DNA of 64,000 nucleotides from Apostichopus japonicus (Eukaryota; Echinodermata; Holothuroidea; Aspidochirotida; Stichopodidae): the NCBI RefSeq assembly GCF_037975245.1, contig NC_092566.1:14069001-14133000 (forward strand), in the 5' to 3' direction. Every line of letters begins with the position of its first letter. The first letter of the stretch is position 1. A model generated the notes under the pieces. The model ran no database searches. It saw nothing but the letters and a program-made list of their open reading frames with translations, and was not told the origin of the DNA. Below are positions 63,701 to 63,785 of this stretch, in pieces. The translations under genes were made by a program, and so were the position numbers.

Positions 63701-63785
63701 AATATCGAGTTACTTTCTGTGATCGGTTCAATAACTCCTGCTGTCGATCCCGATGTCAATTCCACAGTCTTCTACTGCATAGTCT
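1614..63785 (+). CDS. Giant EGF/LDLa/cadherin-repeat adhesion protein, partial at both ends (62 exons)
   Basis: Joining the 62 exons listed separately gives 9,987 nt without a stop, about 3,329 residues. Domain order with rough residues from the first codon in the window: EGF1-7 (1-273), LDLa1-2 (274-361), EGF8 (362-399), cadherin repeats EC1-EC27 (about 405-3287) and the start of EC28. EGFs show six cysteines each; LDLa domains show the six-Cys pattern with acidic calcium-site residues; EC repeats show PE, DxD, LDRE and DxNDN-type calcium motifs at a spacing of about 107 residues. All introns are GT-AG and phases agree throughout. The family role is calcium-dependent adhesion or signalling at the cell surface. 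Signal peptide, transmembrane segment and tail must lie outside the window. The N-terminal EGF-LDLa-EGF block before a long EC array does not match Fat, Dachsous, CELSR or CDH23, so orthology is left open. That the EGF block and EC array are one transcript rests on the in-phase junction of exons 9 and 10; two adjacent genes are less likely but not excluded. Confidence 0.9.
1829..2207. mobile_element. Candidate TTAA-flanked non-autonomous DNA transposon (MITE)
   Basis: A 379-bp block lies between two TTAA tetranucleotides, the target site of piggyBac-type elements. Its inner ends are weakly inverted: aggcattgaa on the left versus agggtgtgaa read inward from the right (7 of 10). It has no coding capacity. 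Matching ends and TTAA could be chance; no second copy is in the window to compare. Confidence 0.3.
2819..2935 (+). CDS. Exon 2: EGF-like domain 2
   Basis: 39 codons, phase 1-1. Cysteine pattern [20 protein letters not shown] is a complete EGF fold. CQNGGTC fits the O-fucose consensus; the O-glucose serine is replaced by Ala. Acceptor catttcag, donor gtgagg. Confidence 0.93.
3047..3612. repeat. Minisatellite of about 68 bp built from a tRNA-like SINE head
   Basis: About eight tandem units of caggaatctccaccaactaa, tggctggctagcttcagtta, gcagagcataggacttgcaa, tagctgta. Some units lack the 12-bp ggctggctagct piece. The part tagcttcagttagcagagca resembles a tRNA D-arm/A box. The array runs into a fuller tRNA-like sequence (about 3590-3650) with a loop catgtaa and a B-box-like cattcaaatc. 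It lies in the intron after exon 2. Confidence 0.85.
3759..3875 (+). CDS. Exon 3: EGF-like domain 3
   Basis: 39 codons, phase 1-1: [27 protein letters not shown] keeps the O-fucose consensus; Asp replaces the O-glucose serine. Acceptor cttctag, donor gttatc. Confidence 0.93.
5057..5173 (+). CDS. Exon 4: EGF-like domain 4
   Basis: 39 codons, phase 1-1: [20 protein letters not shown]. Both O-glucose (CSSNPC) and O-fucose (CDNGGTC) consensus sequences are present. Acceptor ccacag, donor gtaagt. A SINE tail begins only a few bases past this donor. Confidence 0.93.
5178..5428 (-). mobile_element. tRNA-derived SINE, family A, copy 1
   Basis: Read on the minus strand it starts ggagtgttagctcagtggtt (A box), then a B box (gttcgagtcactcc), a shared body containing tccagttacagagttgttga, and ends in an atac/atat-rich tail that abuts the donor of exon 4. 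The same sequence recurs at 18418-18661, 46926-47105 and 50689-50933, which shows it is a dispersed element and not a tRNA gene. Confidence 0.85.
5837..6320 (-). mobile_element. Probable non-LTR retrotransposon 3' end, degenerate
   Basis: On the minus strand the stretch ends with caaagcgctttgagcagct then gcgctatataaatatta and a (TTA)n tail. That resembles the terminal layout of the retrotransposon at about 20500-20870 (aagcgccatgagcagtgac, tggcgctatataag, TTA repeats). Sequence further inside (to about 6320) is A-rich and unrecognised, so the left limit is a guess. Confidence 0.45.
6400..6860. repeat. Diverged direct repeat, about 300-bp spacing
   Basis: The segment around 6410-6560 (aattttatctttaagtat, agctgcttttggttatccaa, acagaaattc) reappears around 6700-6840 (agctgcttttggttgtccga, acagaaattc, ttttatctttaagtatc) with blocks partly permuted. 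A further piece (tgaggtgtacacctctt) recurs at about 7595. This looks like an old repetitive element; the family is not recognised. Confidence 0.5.
7088..7207 (+). CDS. Exon 5: EGF-like domain 5
   Basis: 40 codons, phase 1-1: [27 protein letters not shown] keeps the O-fucose consensus although the usual Gly-Gly is changed. Acceptor tttacag, donor gtaagc. Confidence 0.92.
8033..8152 (+). CDS. Exon 6: EGF-like domain 6
   Basis: 40 codons, phase 1-1: [21 protein letters not shown]. The C1-C2 loop is one residue longer than in its neighbours. O-fucose consensus CLNAGSC is kept, and [10 protein letters not shown] fits the EOGT O-GlcNAc consensus C-x-x-G-F/Y-S/T-G-x-x-C. Acceptor tcactag, donor gtaagt. 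Confidence 0.92.
8632..8742 (+). CDS. Exon 7: EGF-like domain 7
   Basis: 37 codons, phase 1-1, the shortest EGF exon: [20 protein letters not shown]. It carries both the O-glucose (CTSLPC) and O-fucose (CLNGGTC) consensus. Acceptor ccttcag, donor gtaagt. It is the last EGF before the LDLa pair. Confidence 0.92.
9223..9486 (+). CDS. Exon 8: two LDL-receptor class A domains
   Basis: 88 codons, phase 1-1. A short Thr/Pro linker (TTPTEPPMT) precedes LDLa1 ([27 protein letters not shown]). LDLa2 follows directly ([29 protein letters not shown]). LDLa2 has the standard acidic calcium cage CxxxxxCxDGSDE. LDLa1 has one extra residue there (CADGFFDE), which may alter calcium binding. LDLa domains usually bind lipoprotein-like or other secreted ligands. 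Two complete domains in one exon is unlike the one-domain-per-exon EGFs around it. Confidence 0.95.
9487..10612 (+). other. Intron 8, no recognised content
   Basis: 1.1 kb AT-rich intron between the LDLa exon and EGF8. I see no exon-like open stretch with splice sites, no tandem array and no recognisable element. Confidence 0.6.
10613..10726 (+). CDS. Exon 9: EGF-like domain 8
   Basis: 38 codons, phase 1-1: [20 protein letters not shown]. It carries O-glucose (CSSDPC), O-fucose (CRNGGSC) and O-GlcNAc ([10 protein letters not shown]) consensus sequences, the only EGF here with all three. It is separated from EGF1-7 by the LDLa pair and precedes the cadherin array. Acceptor ttattcag, donor gtaagt. 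Confidence 0.93.
11155..11229 (+). CDS. Exon 10: start of cadherin repeat EC1
   Basis: 25 codons, phase 1-1. Encodes the junction [17 protein letters not shown] then SIPEDTPSG: the PEF and IPEDTPSG motifs open the first cadherin repeat. The in-phase splice from EGF8 (CES-T-ISPS) is the key evidence that EGFs and cadherins belong to one protein. Acceptor acttgcag, donor gtaagt. Confidence 0.88.
11620..11759 (+). CDS. Exon 11: EC1 middle
   Basis: Phase 1 in, 0 out. Encodes [15 protein letters not shown] through [17 protein letters not shown]. The DxN and LDRE calcium motifs and the FxIDxxSGxI core are recognisable. Acceptor tttcatag, donor gtacag. Confidence 0.9.
11760..12749 (+). other. Intron 11, no recognised element
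   Basis: About 1 kb of intron. Only simple-sequence G runs near 12485-12520 stand out. Confidence 0.55.
12750..12809 (+). CDS. Exon 12: EC1 late strand (60 bp)
   Basis: 20 codons, phase 0-0, the smallest exon: [20 protein letters not shown], the typical F/YxLxVxVxD strand of a cadherin repeat. Acceptor tctttag, donor gtaagt. Its last bases and donor are duplicated about 112 bp downstream with the donor GT changed to GG. Confidence 0.88.
12913..13148. repeat. Copy of exon 12 end and donor, then 28-bp minisatellite
   Basis: 12913-12967 repeats the exon 12 tail and start of the intron (ggagcaaggggaagtgaagt against ggagcaagggtaagtgaagt), with the donor GT mutated. From 12966 follow about 6.5 copies of a 28-bp unit (ctgggtgattgactttgata cagatgcc), nearly perfect. 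Antisense open frames across it are repeat by-products. Confidence 0.9.
13377..13583 (+). CDS. Exon 13: EC1-EC2 linker and start of EC2
   Basis: 69 codons, phase 0-0: [14 protein letters not shown] closes EC1, then LPEDTPQ, the DLDDGLNA calcium motif and [16 protein letters not shown] of EC2. The full DxNDN linker predicts a rigid calcium-bound EC1-EC2 joint. Confidence 0.93.
14200..14307 (+). CDS. Exon 14: EC2 middle
   Basis: 36 codons, phase 0-0: [13 protein letters not shown] then [21 protein letters not shown] stands in for LDRE. Acceptor tcttacag, donor gtgagt. Confidence 0.92.
15140..15276. repeat. Imperfect inverted repeat with 16-bp arms
   Basis: gtctccccgcaacctt (15140-15155) is the reverse complement of aaggttgtggggagac (15261-15276) with one mismatch; a G-run (15245-15255) lies just inside the right arm. 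Could be a small MITE or hairpin. It sits in the intron before exon 15. Confidence 0.6.
15441..15566 (+). CDS. Exon 15: EC2-EC3 linker
   Basis: 42 codons, phase 0-0: [25 protein letters not shown] then IPETQNV. The linker DIQDSPP is a degenerate DxNDNxP; the PE motif (IPET) is kept. Confidence 0.92.
16005..16265 (-). repeat. Unnamed dispersed repeat, copy 1 (minus)
   Basis: The reverse complement of this block aligns along most of its length with about 20085-20355. Shared pieces include gtaacacacaggcta, ttccagactaataa, gaagtggcagtggc-like, gacttttcca, and ccataacag. The two copies are well diverged and in opposite orientation. No coding sequence; family not recognised. Confidence 0.65.
16781..16859 (+). 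CDS. Exon 16: EC3 first DxD region
   Basis: Phase 0 in, 1 out: [20 protein letters not shown] then SYSIVAG. VDQD is the DxD calcium motif. Acceptor ttttgacag, donor gtaatg. Confidence 0.9.
17258..17370 (+). CDS. Exon 17: EC3 middle
   Basis: Phase 1 in, 0 out: [18 protein letters not shown] then [23 protein letters not shown] replaces LDRE. Acceptor aatttag, donor gtgagt. Confidence 0.91.
17688..17864 (+). CDS. Exon 18: EC3-EC4 linker and start of EC4
   Basis: 59 codons, phase 0-0: [15 protein letters not shown] closes EC3 with a degenerate linker (DVQDEAP). EC4 opens with [12 protein letters not shown] and FVTDGDR. Acceptor ttttcag, donor gtaaga. Confidence 0.92.
18418..18661 (+). mobile_element. 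tRNA-derived SINE, family A, copy 2 (complete)
   Basis: The best copy: ggagtgttagctcagtggtt A-box region, B box ggtcccgagttcgagtcact, 6-bp acceptor-like pairing ggagtg/cactcc, a body of about 170 bp and the tail aatacataaatacata. Homologous to 5178-5428, 46926-47105 and 50689-50933. Confidence 0.88.
18712..18861 (+). CDS. Exon 19: EC4 middle
   Basis: 50 codons, phase 0-0: [20 protein letters not shown], then [24 protein letters not shown] is the LDRE equivalent; the TG turn of the usual IDxxTG is lost. Acceptor ctttag, donor gtaaga. Confidence 0.9.
18862..19896 (+). other. Intron 19, no recognised element
   Basis: About 1 kb of AT-rich intron in which I recognise no repeat family or exon. 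Confidence 0.55.
19897..20005 (+). CDS. Exon 20: EC4-EC5 linker
   Basis: Phase 0 in, 1 out: [33 protein letters not shown]. Canonical DVNDN linker. Acceptor cttgcag, donor gtaagt. Confidence 0.92.
20085..20355 (+). repeat. Unnamed dispersed repeat, copy 2 (plus)
   Basis: Aligns with the reverse complement of 16005-16265: aataccaccgtcataacag, gggacttttcca, acgtaacacacaggct, ttccagactaataa, gtgtggattttcaatg. No open frame of note. Confidence 0.65.
20500..20872 (+). mobile_element. 5'-truncated non-LTR retrotransposon, 3' end
   Basis: The frame at about 20632-20778 encodes [18 protein letters not shown] followed by LSTFKSLLK. This is the recurring C-terminal end of invertebrate non-LTR retrotransposon reverse transcriptases (S-x-R/E-Y-S-x-x-x-L-W-N-x-L-P-x-x-I-R). 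It ends in a stop (20776-20778), then a 3' tail with aagcgccatgagcagtgac, ggcgctatataag and TTA/TAT repeats. The catalytic part is missing, so it is a dead copy. The upstream limit is uncertain. Confidence 0.7.
21215..21355 (+). repeat. Dispersed repeat with copies at about 13195-13265 and 35860-35980
   Basis: Shared blocks: cagtcacagacagcc (cagtcagagactgaagc at 35890), gcttgtcaagtttt (gcttgtcaggtttt), gcaccctctgtt and ggctggagag (also gccctctgttaattttgggc at about 13216). Short and diverged; family not recognised. Confidence 0.5.
21418..21545 (+). CDS. Exon 21: EC5 first half
   Basis: Phase 1 in, 0 out: [52 protein letters not shown] is a full DxDxDxN motif. Acceptor ctaccag, donor gtaagt. 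Confidence 0.92.
22220..22290 (-). mobile_element. Thr-tRNA-like SINE head (family B), minus
   Basis: On the minus strand: ggataactcatttagcagag (D arm), cactggacttgtaattgacc (loop cttgtaa, anticodon position TGT), ggtcactggttcaaacccc (B box). The D arm and variable parts depart from a real tRNA. Sequence around 3590-3650 and 22500-22569 has the same layout. Likely a SINE head rather than a tRNA gene. Confidence 0.55.
22500..22569 (+). mobile_element. Thr-tRNA-like SINE head (family B), plus
   Basis: gctggattgctaagtcggta gtgcgctgagc, loop cttgtaa, B box acaggtttgaatcccaatc. Cloverleaf pairing is imperfect. It ends about 60 bp upstream of exon 22 and may supply part of that intron's 3' end. 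Confidence 0.5.
22629..22759 (+). CDS. Exon 22: EC5 second half
   Basis: Phase 0 in, 2 out (the only phase-2 junction in the window): [37 protein letters not shown] replaces LDRE. Acceptor catccag, donor gtgagt. Confidence 0.9.
23015..23310. repeat. 22-bp minisatellite followed by (TA)n microsatellite
   Basis: About six diverged units of cataccagagtttgttatact (23015-23145), then an almost pure TA tract at about 23238-23310. It lies just upstream of exon 23. Confidence 0.85.
23377..23476 (+). CDS. Exon 23: EC5-EC6 linker
   Basis: Phase 2 in, 0 out: [33 protein letters not shown]. Canonical DVNDN linker. Acceptor tttacag; donor gtcagt. The exon's tail and this donor are repeated three more times downstream. 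Confidence 0.9.
23462..24172. repeat. 178-bp tandem repeat carrying copies of the exon 23 end and donor
   Basis: The unit contains ctaaggtattaccctgttaa, agtctcatagcaaacatta, tccttgattcatccaattgc and acatcagttactgaggtcag. The last piece is the end of exon 23 plus its gtcagt donor, present again at 23805|23806, 23983|23984 and 24161|24162. One unit has lost that segment (about 23630-23640). Copies are almost identical, so the expansion is recent. Confidence 0.92.
24305..24407 (+). CDS. Exon 24: EC6 first half
   Basis: Phase 0 in, 1 out: [38 protein letters not shown] is the DxD motif. Acceptor tctatag, donor gtaact. Confidence 0.91.
24408..25370 (+). other. Intron 24, G and C homopolymer runs only
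   Basis: About 1 kb with a poly-G run (24839-24849) and a poly-C run (25108-25117). No other structure recognised. Confidence 0.55.
25371..25612 (+). CDS. Exon 25: EC6 second half and start of EC7
   Basis: Phase 1 in, 0 out: [49 protein letters not shown], then [20 protein letters not shown] is an acidic variant of DxNDN. Acceptor atgtacag, donor gtcagt. Confidence 0.93.
26225..26545. repeat. Minisatellite of about 28 bp
   Basis: About eleven irregular units of ggcaatggaactaagttacc actatacag, with indels and substitutions. It ends about 95 bp before exon 26. Confidence 0.88.
26643..26811 (+). CDS. Exon 26: EC7 middle
   Basis: Phase 0 in, 1 out: [50 protein letters not shown]. All calcium motifs are canonical. 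Acceptor tcttcag, donor gtaagt. Confidence 0.94.
27280..27425 (+). CDS. Exon 27: EC7-EC8 linker
   Basis: Phase 1 in, 0 out: [43 protein letters not shown]. Canonical DINDN linker. Acceptor attcacag, donor gtagga. Confidence 0.93.
27665..28433. repeat. Short minisatellite, unit about 17-19 bp, over 40 copies
   Basis: Units of gacttctgcatagcaaaaa with gcatgg and gcatagaaaa variants, in a patchy higher-order order. The unit lacks stops in several antisense frames, which creates three long Ser/Leu/Phe/Cys/Arg-rich minus-strand open frames (about 27640-28431) that are not genes. Intron 27. Confidence 0.95.
28728..29043 (+). CDS. Exon 28: most of EC8 and first third of EC9
   Basis: Phase 0 in, 1 out, 316 bp: [60 protein letters not shown], then ISEDFP and NASDADQ of EC9. 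Introns usually present inside the repeat are absent here. Acceptor tatcttag, donor gtaagt. Confidence 0.94.
29507..29805 (+). CDS. Exon 29: rest of EC9 and start of EC10
   Basis: Phase 1 in, 0 out: [56 protein letters not shown]. Two in-frame acceptors sit 6 nt apart (taacag|gtgcag|gtgac). I used the first, giving QSAGDI; the second (start 29513) would give QSDI. Donor gtaatg. Confidence 0.9.
30001..30210. repeat. Three 76-bp tandem copies of the exon 30 acceptor and 5' end
   Basis: ttattgatag|gtatctactaccgat occurs with exon boundaries at 30011, 30087 and 30163, exactly 76 bp apart. The first two copies keep the AG and the first 21 codons, then read tta tca taa, a stop. Only the third continues into the full exon. 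Confidence 0.93.
30163..30367 (+). CDS. Exon 30: EC10 middle
   Basis: Phase 0 in, 1 out: [51 protein letters not shown]. This start is chosen because the two upstream acceptor copies (30011, 30087) run into a stop. The preceding tract is pyrimidine-poor (attattgatag). Donor gtatga. Confidence 0.88.
31286..31462 (+). CDS. Exon 31: EC10-EC11 linker and EC11 start
   Basis: Phase 1-1: [57 protein letters not shown] loses the last Asn of DxNDN. Acceptor ttactag, donor gtgagt. Confidence 0.92.
31640..32095 (+). mobile_element. Possible tRNA-derived SINE
   Basis: tgaatggtttattggttgga (A-box-like) and gattcccgggtcaaatcctc (B-box-like) are spaced as in a tRNA head, followed by about 350 bp of non-coding sequence. 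No second copy is in the window to confirm a family. An antisense open frame of 122 codons across it shows no recognisable domain. Confidence 0.3.
32495..32940. repeat. Long polypyrimidine (C/T) tract
   Basis: About 440 bp of plus-strand sequence made mostly of ccctcc, cttcc, tctctc and ccatctc blocks, with few purines. Such tracts can form triplex (H-DNA). Open frames across it (Ser/Pro/Leu-rich plus, Arg/Glu/Gly-rich minus) are compositional artefacts. Confidence 0.92.
33050..33306 (+). CDS. Exon 32: EC11 second part and EC12 start
   Basis: Phase 1 in, 0 out: [46 protein letters not shown], then [19 protein letters not shown] is replaced by SELPSIS and the DxNDN linker by DAGEI, so calcium binding at EC11-EC12 is probably lost. 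Acceptor ttggcag, donor gtaaag. Confidence 0.92.
33840..33941 (+). CDS. Exon 33: EC12 first half, degenerate
   Basis: 34 codons, phase 0-0: [30 protein letters not shown]. The AxDxD calcium motif is missing (LVENRPAD instead). Acceptor aatttcag, donor gtaagt. Confidence 0.88.
34367..34465 (+). CDS. Exon 34: EC12 second half
   Basis: 33 codons, phase 0-0: [37 protein letters not shown] is intact although the repeat lost its DxD. Acceptor attgcag, donor gtaagt. Confidence 0.92.
34466..35473 (+). other. Intron 34, A-rich, possible old repeat
   Basis: About 1 kb. An A-rich block (34540-34680) and a segment around 35260-35330 (ctgacgaaggtccgtcctgc, ggatcgaaatgtc) look repeat-derived. I cannot assign a family. 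Confidence 0.4.
35474..35620 (+). CDS. Exon 35: EC12-EC13 linker and EC13 start
   Basis: 49 codons, phase 0-0: [44 protein letters not shown]. Canonical linker and DxDxN. Acceptor cttatag, donor gtaagc. Confidence 0.93.
35621..36576 (+). other. Intron 35, partly a dispersed repeat
   Basis: 35860-35980 matches the dispersed repeat at 21215-21355; a short (TA)n is at about 36014-36027. The rest shows nothing recognisable. Confidence 0.5.
36577..36705 (+). CDS. Exon 36: EC13 middle
   Basis: 43 codons, phase 0-0: [42 protein letters not shown] replaces LDRE. Acceptor ttcccag, donor gtaagc. Confidence 0.92.
37218..37343 (+). CDS. Exon 37: EC13-EC14 linker
   Basis: 42 codons, phase 0-0: [38 protein letters not shown]. 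Acceptor tttttttaag after a long T tract; donor gtaaac. Confidence 0.92.
37344..38302 (+). other. Intron 37, no recognised element
   Basis: About 1 kb; a short GC-rich patch (gtgcgtgtgcgcgctac near 37585) is the only local oddity. Confidence 0.5.
38303..38527 (+). CDS. Exon 38: EC14 middle
   Basis: 75 codons, phase 0-0: [60 protein letters not shown]. Acceptor tctttcag. The donor gtagag is the first of a long series of near-identical donors in the adjoining minisatellite; using the first keeps the frame into exon 39. Confidence 0.9.
38519..39120. repeat. 28-bp minisatellite beginning at the exon 38 donor
   Basis: The unit gtagagtacttaatactcac agtatcag is 28 bp, and the first unit starts exactly at the splice donor (38528). 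Each unit ends with a copy of the last exon bases (cagtatcag). About 21 units follow, degrading toward the 3' end. Reading from the exon into the array meets a stop at 38584. Confidence 0.94.
39508..39720 (+). CDS. Exon 39: EC14-EC15 linker and EC15 start
   Basis: 71 codons, phase 0-0: [59 protein letters not shown]. Acceptor gtaccag, donor gtacta. Confidence 0.93.
40125..40400. repeat. Diverged tandem repeat of about 75 bp
   Basis: Roughly four degenerate copies built around tgtcagttaagctagtta, gggcactaaatgctttc, cattggcatag. Intron 39. Confidence 0.65.
40459..40575 (+). CDS. Exon 40: EC15 second half
   Basis: 39 codons, phase 0-0: [39 protein letters not shown]. Acceptor ctcttcag, donor gtgagc. 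Confidence 0.92.
41091..41500. repeat. Duplication of about 213 bp spanning the exon 41 acceptor
   Basis: Copy 1 (about 41091-41287) and copy 2 (about 41288-41500) share cccattatgaggtagcattg, gtgtcatactgcattctttc, gagaattgttacctctcc, atctaacatgtatag|gtaac. The upstream copy's acceptor-like AG is at 41257-41258. Used as an exon it would read [14 protein letters not shown] then a stop. Confidence 0.9.
41472..41649 (+). CDS. Exon 41: EC15-EC16 linker and EC16 start
   Basis: Phase 0 in, 1 out: [49 protein letters not shown]. The start is set by the downstream of two duplicated acceptors. Donor gtacaa. Confidence 0.9.
42435..42562 (+). CDS. Exon 42: EC16 second half
   Basis: Phase 1 in, 0 out: [40 protein letters not shown] for LDRE. 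Acceptor tttttacag, donor gtaagc. Confidence 0.92.
42725..42772. repeat. (TCTG)n microsatellite
   Basis: About ten nearly perfect tetranucleotide units in intron 42. Confidence 0.95.
42905..43520. repeat. Minisatellite of about 135-150 bp with internal AG|GTAAG
   Basis: Four to five copies containing ggggtggggtgtgtcaggag, ccataaaccctctgttc, ccttgctgataggtaagctt, cctactgcctgctgtatgtt, caatcaagtctgggagagtc. Each unit carries gctgatag|gtaagc, a joint acceptor/donor-like sequence. Antisense open frames here are repeat-derived. Confidence 0.9.
43583..43792 (+). CDS. Exon 43: EC16-EC17 linker and EC17 first half
   Basis: 70 codons, phase 0-0: [59 protein letters not shown]. Acceptor ttcacttag, donor gtaatt. 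Confidence 0.93.
44415..44522 (+). CDS. Exon 44: EC17 second half
   Basis: 36 codons, phase 0-0: [34 protein letters not shown]. Acceptor aatttcag, donor gtgagt. Confidence 0.92.
44523..45496 (+). other. Intron 44 with a trinucleotide microsatellite
   Basis: About 1 kb. Imperfect AAT/GAT repeats at about 44965-45055; the remainder is AT-rich and unrecognised. Confidence 0.6.
45497..45616 (+). CDS. Exon 45: EC17-EC18 linker
   Basis: 40 codons, phase 0-0: [35 protein letters not shown]. The linker DADDVPP is degenerate. Acceptor cctctcag, donor gtaatt. Confidence 0.91.
46377..46476 (+). CDS. Exon 46: EC18 first half
   Basis: Phase 0 in, 1 out: [37 protein letters not shown] is the DxD motif. 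Acceptor tatttaag, donor gtaaat. Confidence 0.9.
46926..47105 (+). mobile_element. tRNA-derived SINE, family A, copy 3 (5'-truncated)
   Basis: Begins inside the B box (gtcccgagttcgagtcactc) and retains the body and atacatacatac tail. It ends about 50 bp before the exon 47 acceptor. Confidence 0.85.
47157..47348 (+). CDS. Exon 47: EC18 second half and EC19 start
   Basis: Phase 1-1: [50 protein letters not shown] replaces LDRE. Acceptor gattgcag with a poor pyrimidine tract, close downstream of a SINE; donor gtaagt. Confidence 0.91.
47806..47921 (+). CDS. Exon 48: EC19 middle
   Basis: Phase 1 in, 0 out: [38 protein letters not shown] is a calcium motif. Acceptor ttgttag, donor gtaggt, which is the first base of a long minisatellite. 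Confidence 0.92.
47922..49562. repeat. 47-bp minisatellite starting at the exon 48 donor, with higher-order structure
   Basis: About 35 units of gtaggtgtatatgcttatat, gtatgctttagtagtctggt, aatgtaa. The first unit begins exactly at the splice donor, and each later unit supplies aatgtaagtaggt, a better donor match than the real one. A variant block (gcttggggtctggaagtagg, one copy gcttgtggtctgg) recurs at about 48443, 48899, 49217 and 49445, showing higher-order duplication. Confidence 0.94.
50009..50468 (+). CDS. Exon 49: EC19 second half and nearly all of EC20
   Basis: 460 bp, the longest exon; phase 0 in, 1 out. [62 protein letters not shown], a long loop with [53 protein letters not shown]20 is about 15 residues longer than its neighbours. 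Acceptor catttcag, donor gttagt. Confidence 0.94.
50689..50933 (-). mobile_element. tRNA-derived SINE, family A, copy 4
   Basis: Minus-strand full-length copy: agagtgttagcccagtggtt at the head (50933 inward), shared body, atacatatacat-type tail at 50689. Homologous to the other three copies. Confidence 0.85.
51240..51335. repeat. C/T-rich pentamer-like tract
   Basis: Tandem cccttcccct/cccctccctt blocks in intron 49; simple sequence. Confidence 0.9.
51577..51783 (+). CDS. Exon 50: EC20-EC21 linker and EC21 first half
   Basis: Phase 1-1: [59 protein letters not shown]. Canonical DINDN linker. Acceptor tatttag, donor gtgagt. Confidence 0.93.
51784..53291 (+). other. Intron 50 (1.5 kb), no recognised element
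   Basis: I see no exon-like segment, tandem array or known repeat in it. Confidence 0.5.
53292..53599 (+). CDS. Exon 51: EC21 second half and EC22 first half
   Basis: 308 bp, phase 1 in, 0 out: [75 protein letters not shown] cysteine (QECFG) sits on an EC22 strand. Acceptor tttatag, donor gtaaga. Confidence 0.94.
53745..53905. repeat. gttgatttc / catttattt simple tandem repeat
   Basis: Nonamer-like gttgatttc units grade into cattcatttcattt units in intron 51. Confidence 0.9.
53988..54107 (+). CDS. Exon 52: EC22 second half
   Basis: 40 codons, phase 0-0: [37 protein letters not shown] second cysteine (GEICLS) could pair with the one in exon 51. LDKE for LDRE. Acceptor cttcatag, donor gtaagg. 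Confidence 0.92.
54893..55067 (+). CDS. Exon 53: EC22-EC23 linker and EC23 first half
   Basis: Phase 0 in, 1 out: [46 protein letters not shown]. The linker DTNEFAP lacks the usual DN. Acceptor tcatctag, donor gtcagt. Confidence 0.92.
55632..55741 (+). CDS. Exon 54: EC23 middle
   Basis: Phase 1 in, 0 out: [41 protein letters not shown] replaces LDRE. Acceptor ccaacag, donor gtaaga. Confidence 0.91.
55742..56861 (+). other. Intron 54 with a 74-bp direct duplication
   Basis: Two tandem copies of acaaaaaattggttattttg, tgcttcaaaggagcaaaaca, agaaatgaaacttgaacctt at about 55878-56025. Nothing else recognised. Confidence 0.7.
56862..57096 (+). CDS. Exon 55: EC23-EC24 linker and EC24 first half
   Basis: Phase 0 in, 1 out: [66 protein letters not shown]. 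Acceptor ctctccag, donor gtaagt. Confidence 0.93.
57392..57592 (+). CDS. Exon 56: EC24 second half and EC25 start
   Basis: Phase 1-1: [59 protein letters not shown] for LDRE; the linker RDISDVEP is degenerate. Acceptor attctag, donor gtatga. Confidence 0.92.
57593..58136 (+). other. Intron 56, nothing recognised
   Basis: About 540 bp, AT-rich, no repeat or exon seen. Confidence 0.5.
58137..58357 (+). CDS. Exon 57: EC25 main part
   Basis: Phase 1 in, 0 out: [72 protein letters not shown]. The DxD motif is ADNN. Acceptor tcaacag, donor gtgagt. Confidence 0.92.
58358..59526 (+). other. Intron 57, nothing recognised
   Basis: About 1.2 kb without a repeat family or exon that I can support. Confidence 0.5.
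59527..59707 (+). CDS. Exon 58: EC25-EC26 linker and EC26 first half
   Basis: Phase 0 in, 1 out: [51 protein letters not shown]. Canonical linker. Acceptor cattttag, donor gtaaaa. Confidence 0.93.
59735..59830 (+). repeat. G-rich duplicated tract with quadruplex potential
   Basis: Two copies of ggggagggtagagggagagg/ggggagggtaggggaagagg, each followed by gggatgttagct. Four or more GGG runs on the sense strand just after exon 58 could form an RNA or DNA G-quadruplex. Confidence 0.8.
60461..60684 (+). CDS. Exon 59: EC26 second half and EC27 start
   Basis: Phase 1 in, 0 out: [64 protein letters not shown] is replaced by SVSTLPDP and the linker by GNDEDRRP, so this joint probably binds little calcium. 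Acceptor gagcgtag, donor gtaaga. Confidence 0.92.
60685..61366 (+). other. Intron 59, nothing recognised
   Basis: About 680 bp; a poly-C run at about 61089-61097 only. Confidence 0.5.
61367..61564 (+). CDS. Exon 60: EC27 main part
   Basis: 66 codons, phase 0-0: [64 protein letters not shown] for LDRE; an unpaired cysteine in LIVCLN. Acceptor tttgtag, donor gtgagt. Confidence 0.92.
62146..62244 (+). CDS. Exon 61: EC27-EC28 linker
   Basis: 33 codons, phase 0-0: [33 protein letters not shown]. The linker DKDDSEP is acidic but lacks the Asn residues. Acceptor cattttag, donor gtaaat. Confidence 0.9.
62695..63050. repeat. (ATTC)n-type satellite
   Basis: About 350 bp of imperfect cattcattcattt/agtcattcatt units. 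The Ser/Phe/His/Ile-rich open frames across it are compositional artefacts. Intron 61 is otherwise unrecognised. Confidence 0.93.
63662..63785 (+). CDS. Exon 62: start of EC28
   Basis: Phase 0 in, 1 out: [44 protein letters not shown] and VDPDVN are the PE- and DxDxN-type motifs. Acceptor cgttcag, donor gtaagt. The repeat must continue in an exon beyond the window. Confidence 0.89.

Noticed and set aside
1614-63785. Calling the gene Fat, Dachsous, CELSR or CDH23
   Set aside because: The domain order (EGF and LDLa before a long EC array) does not fit these families and the diagnostic C-terminal part is outside the window.
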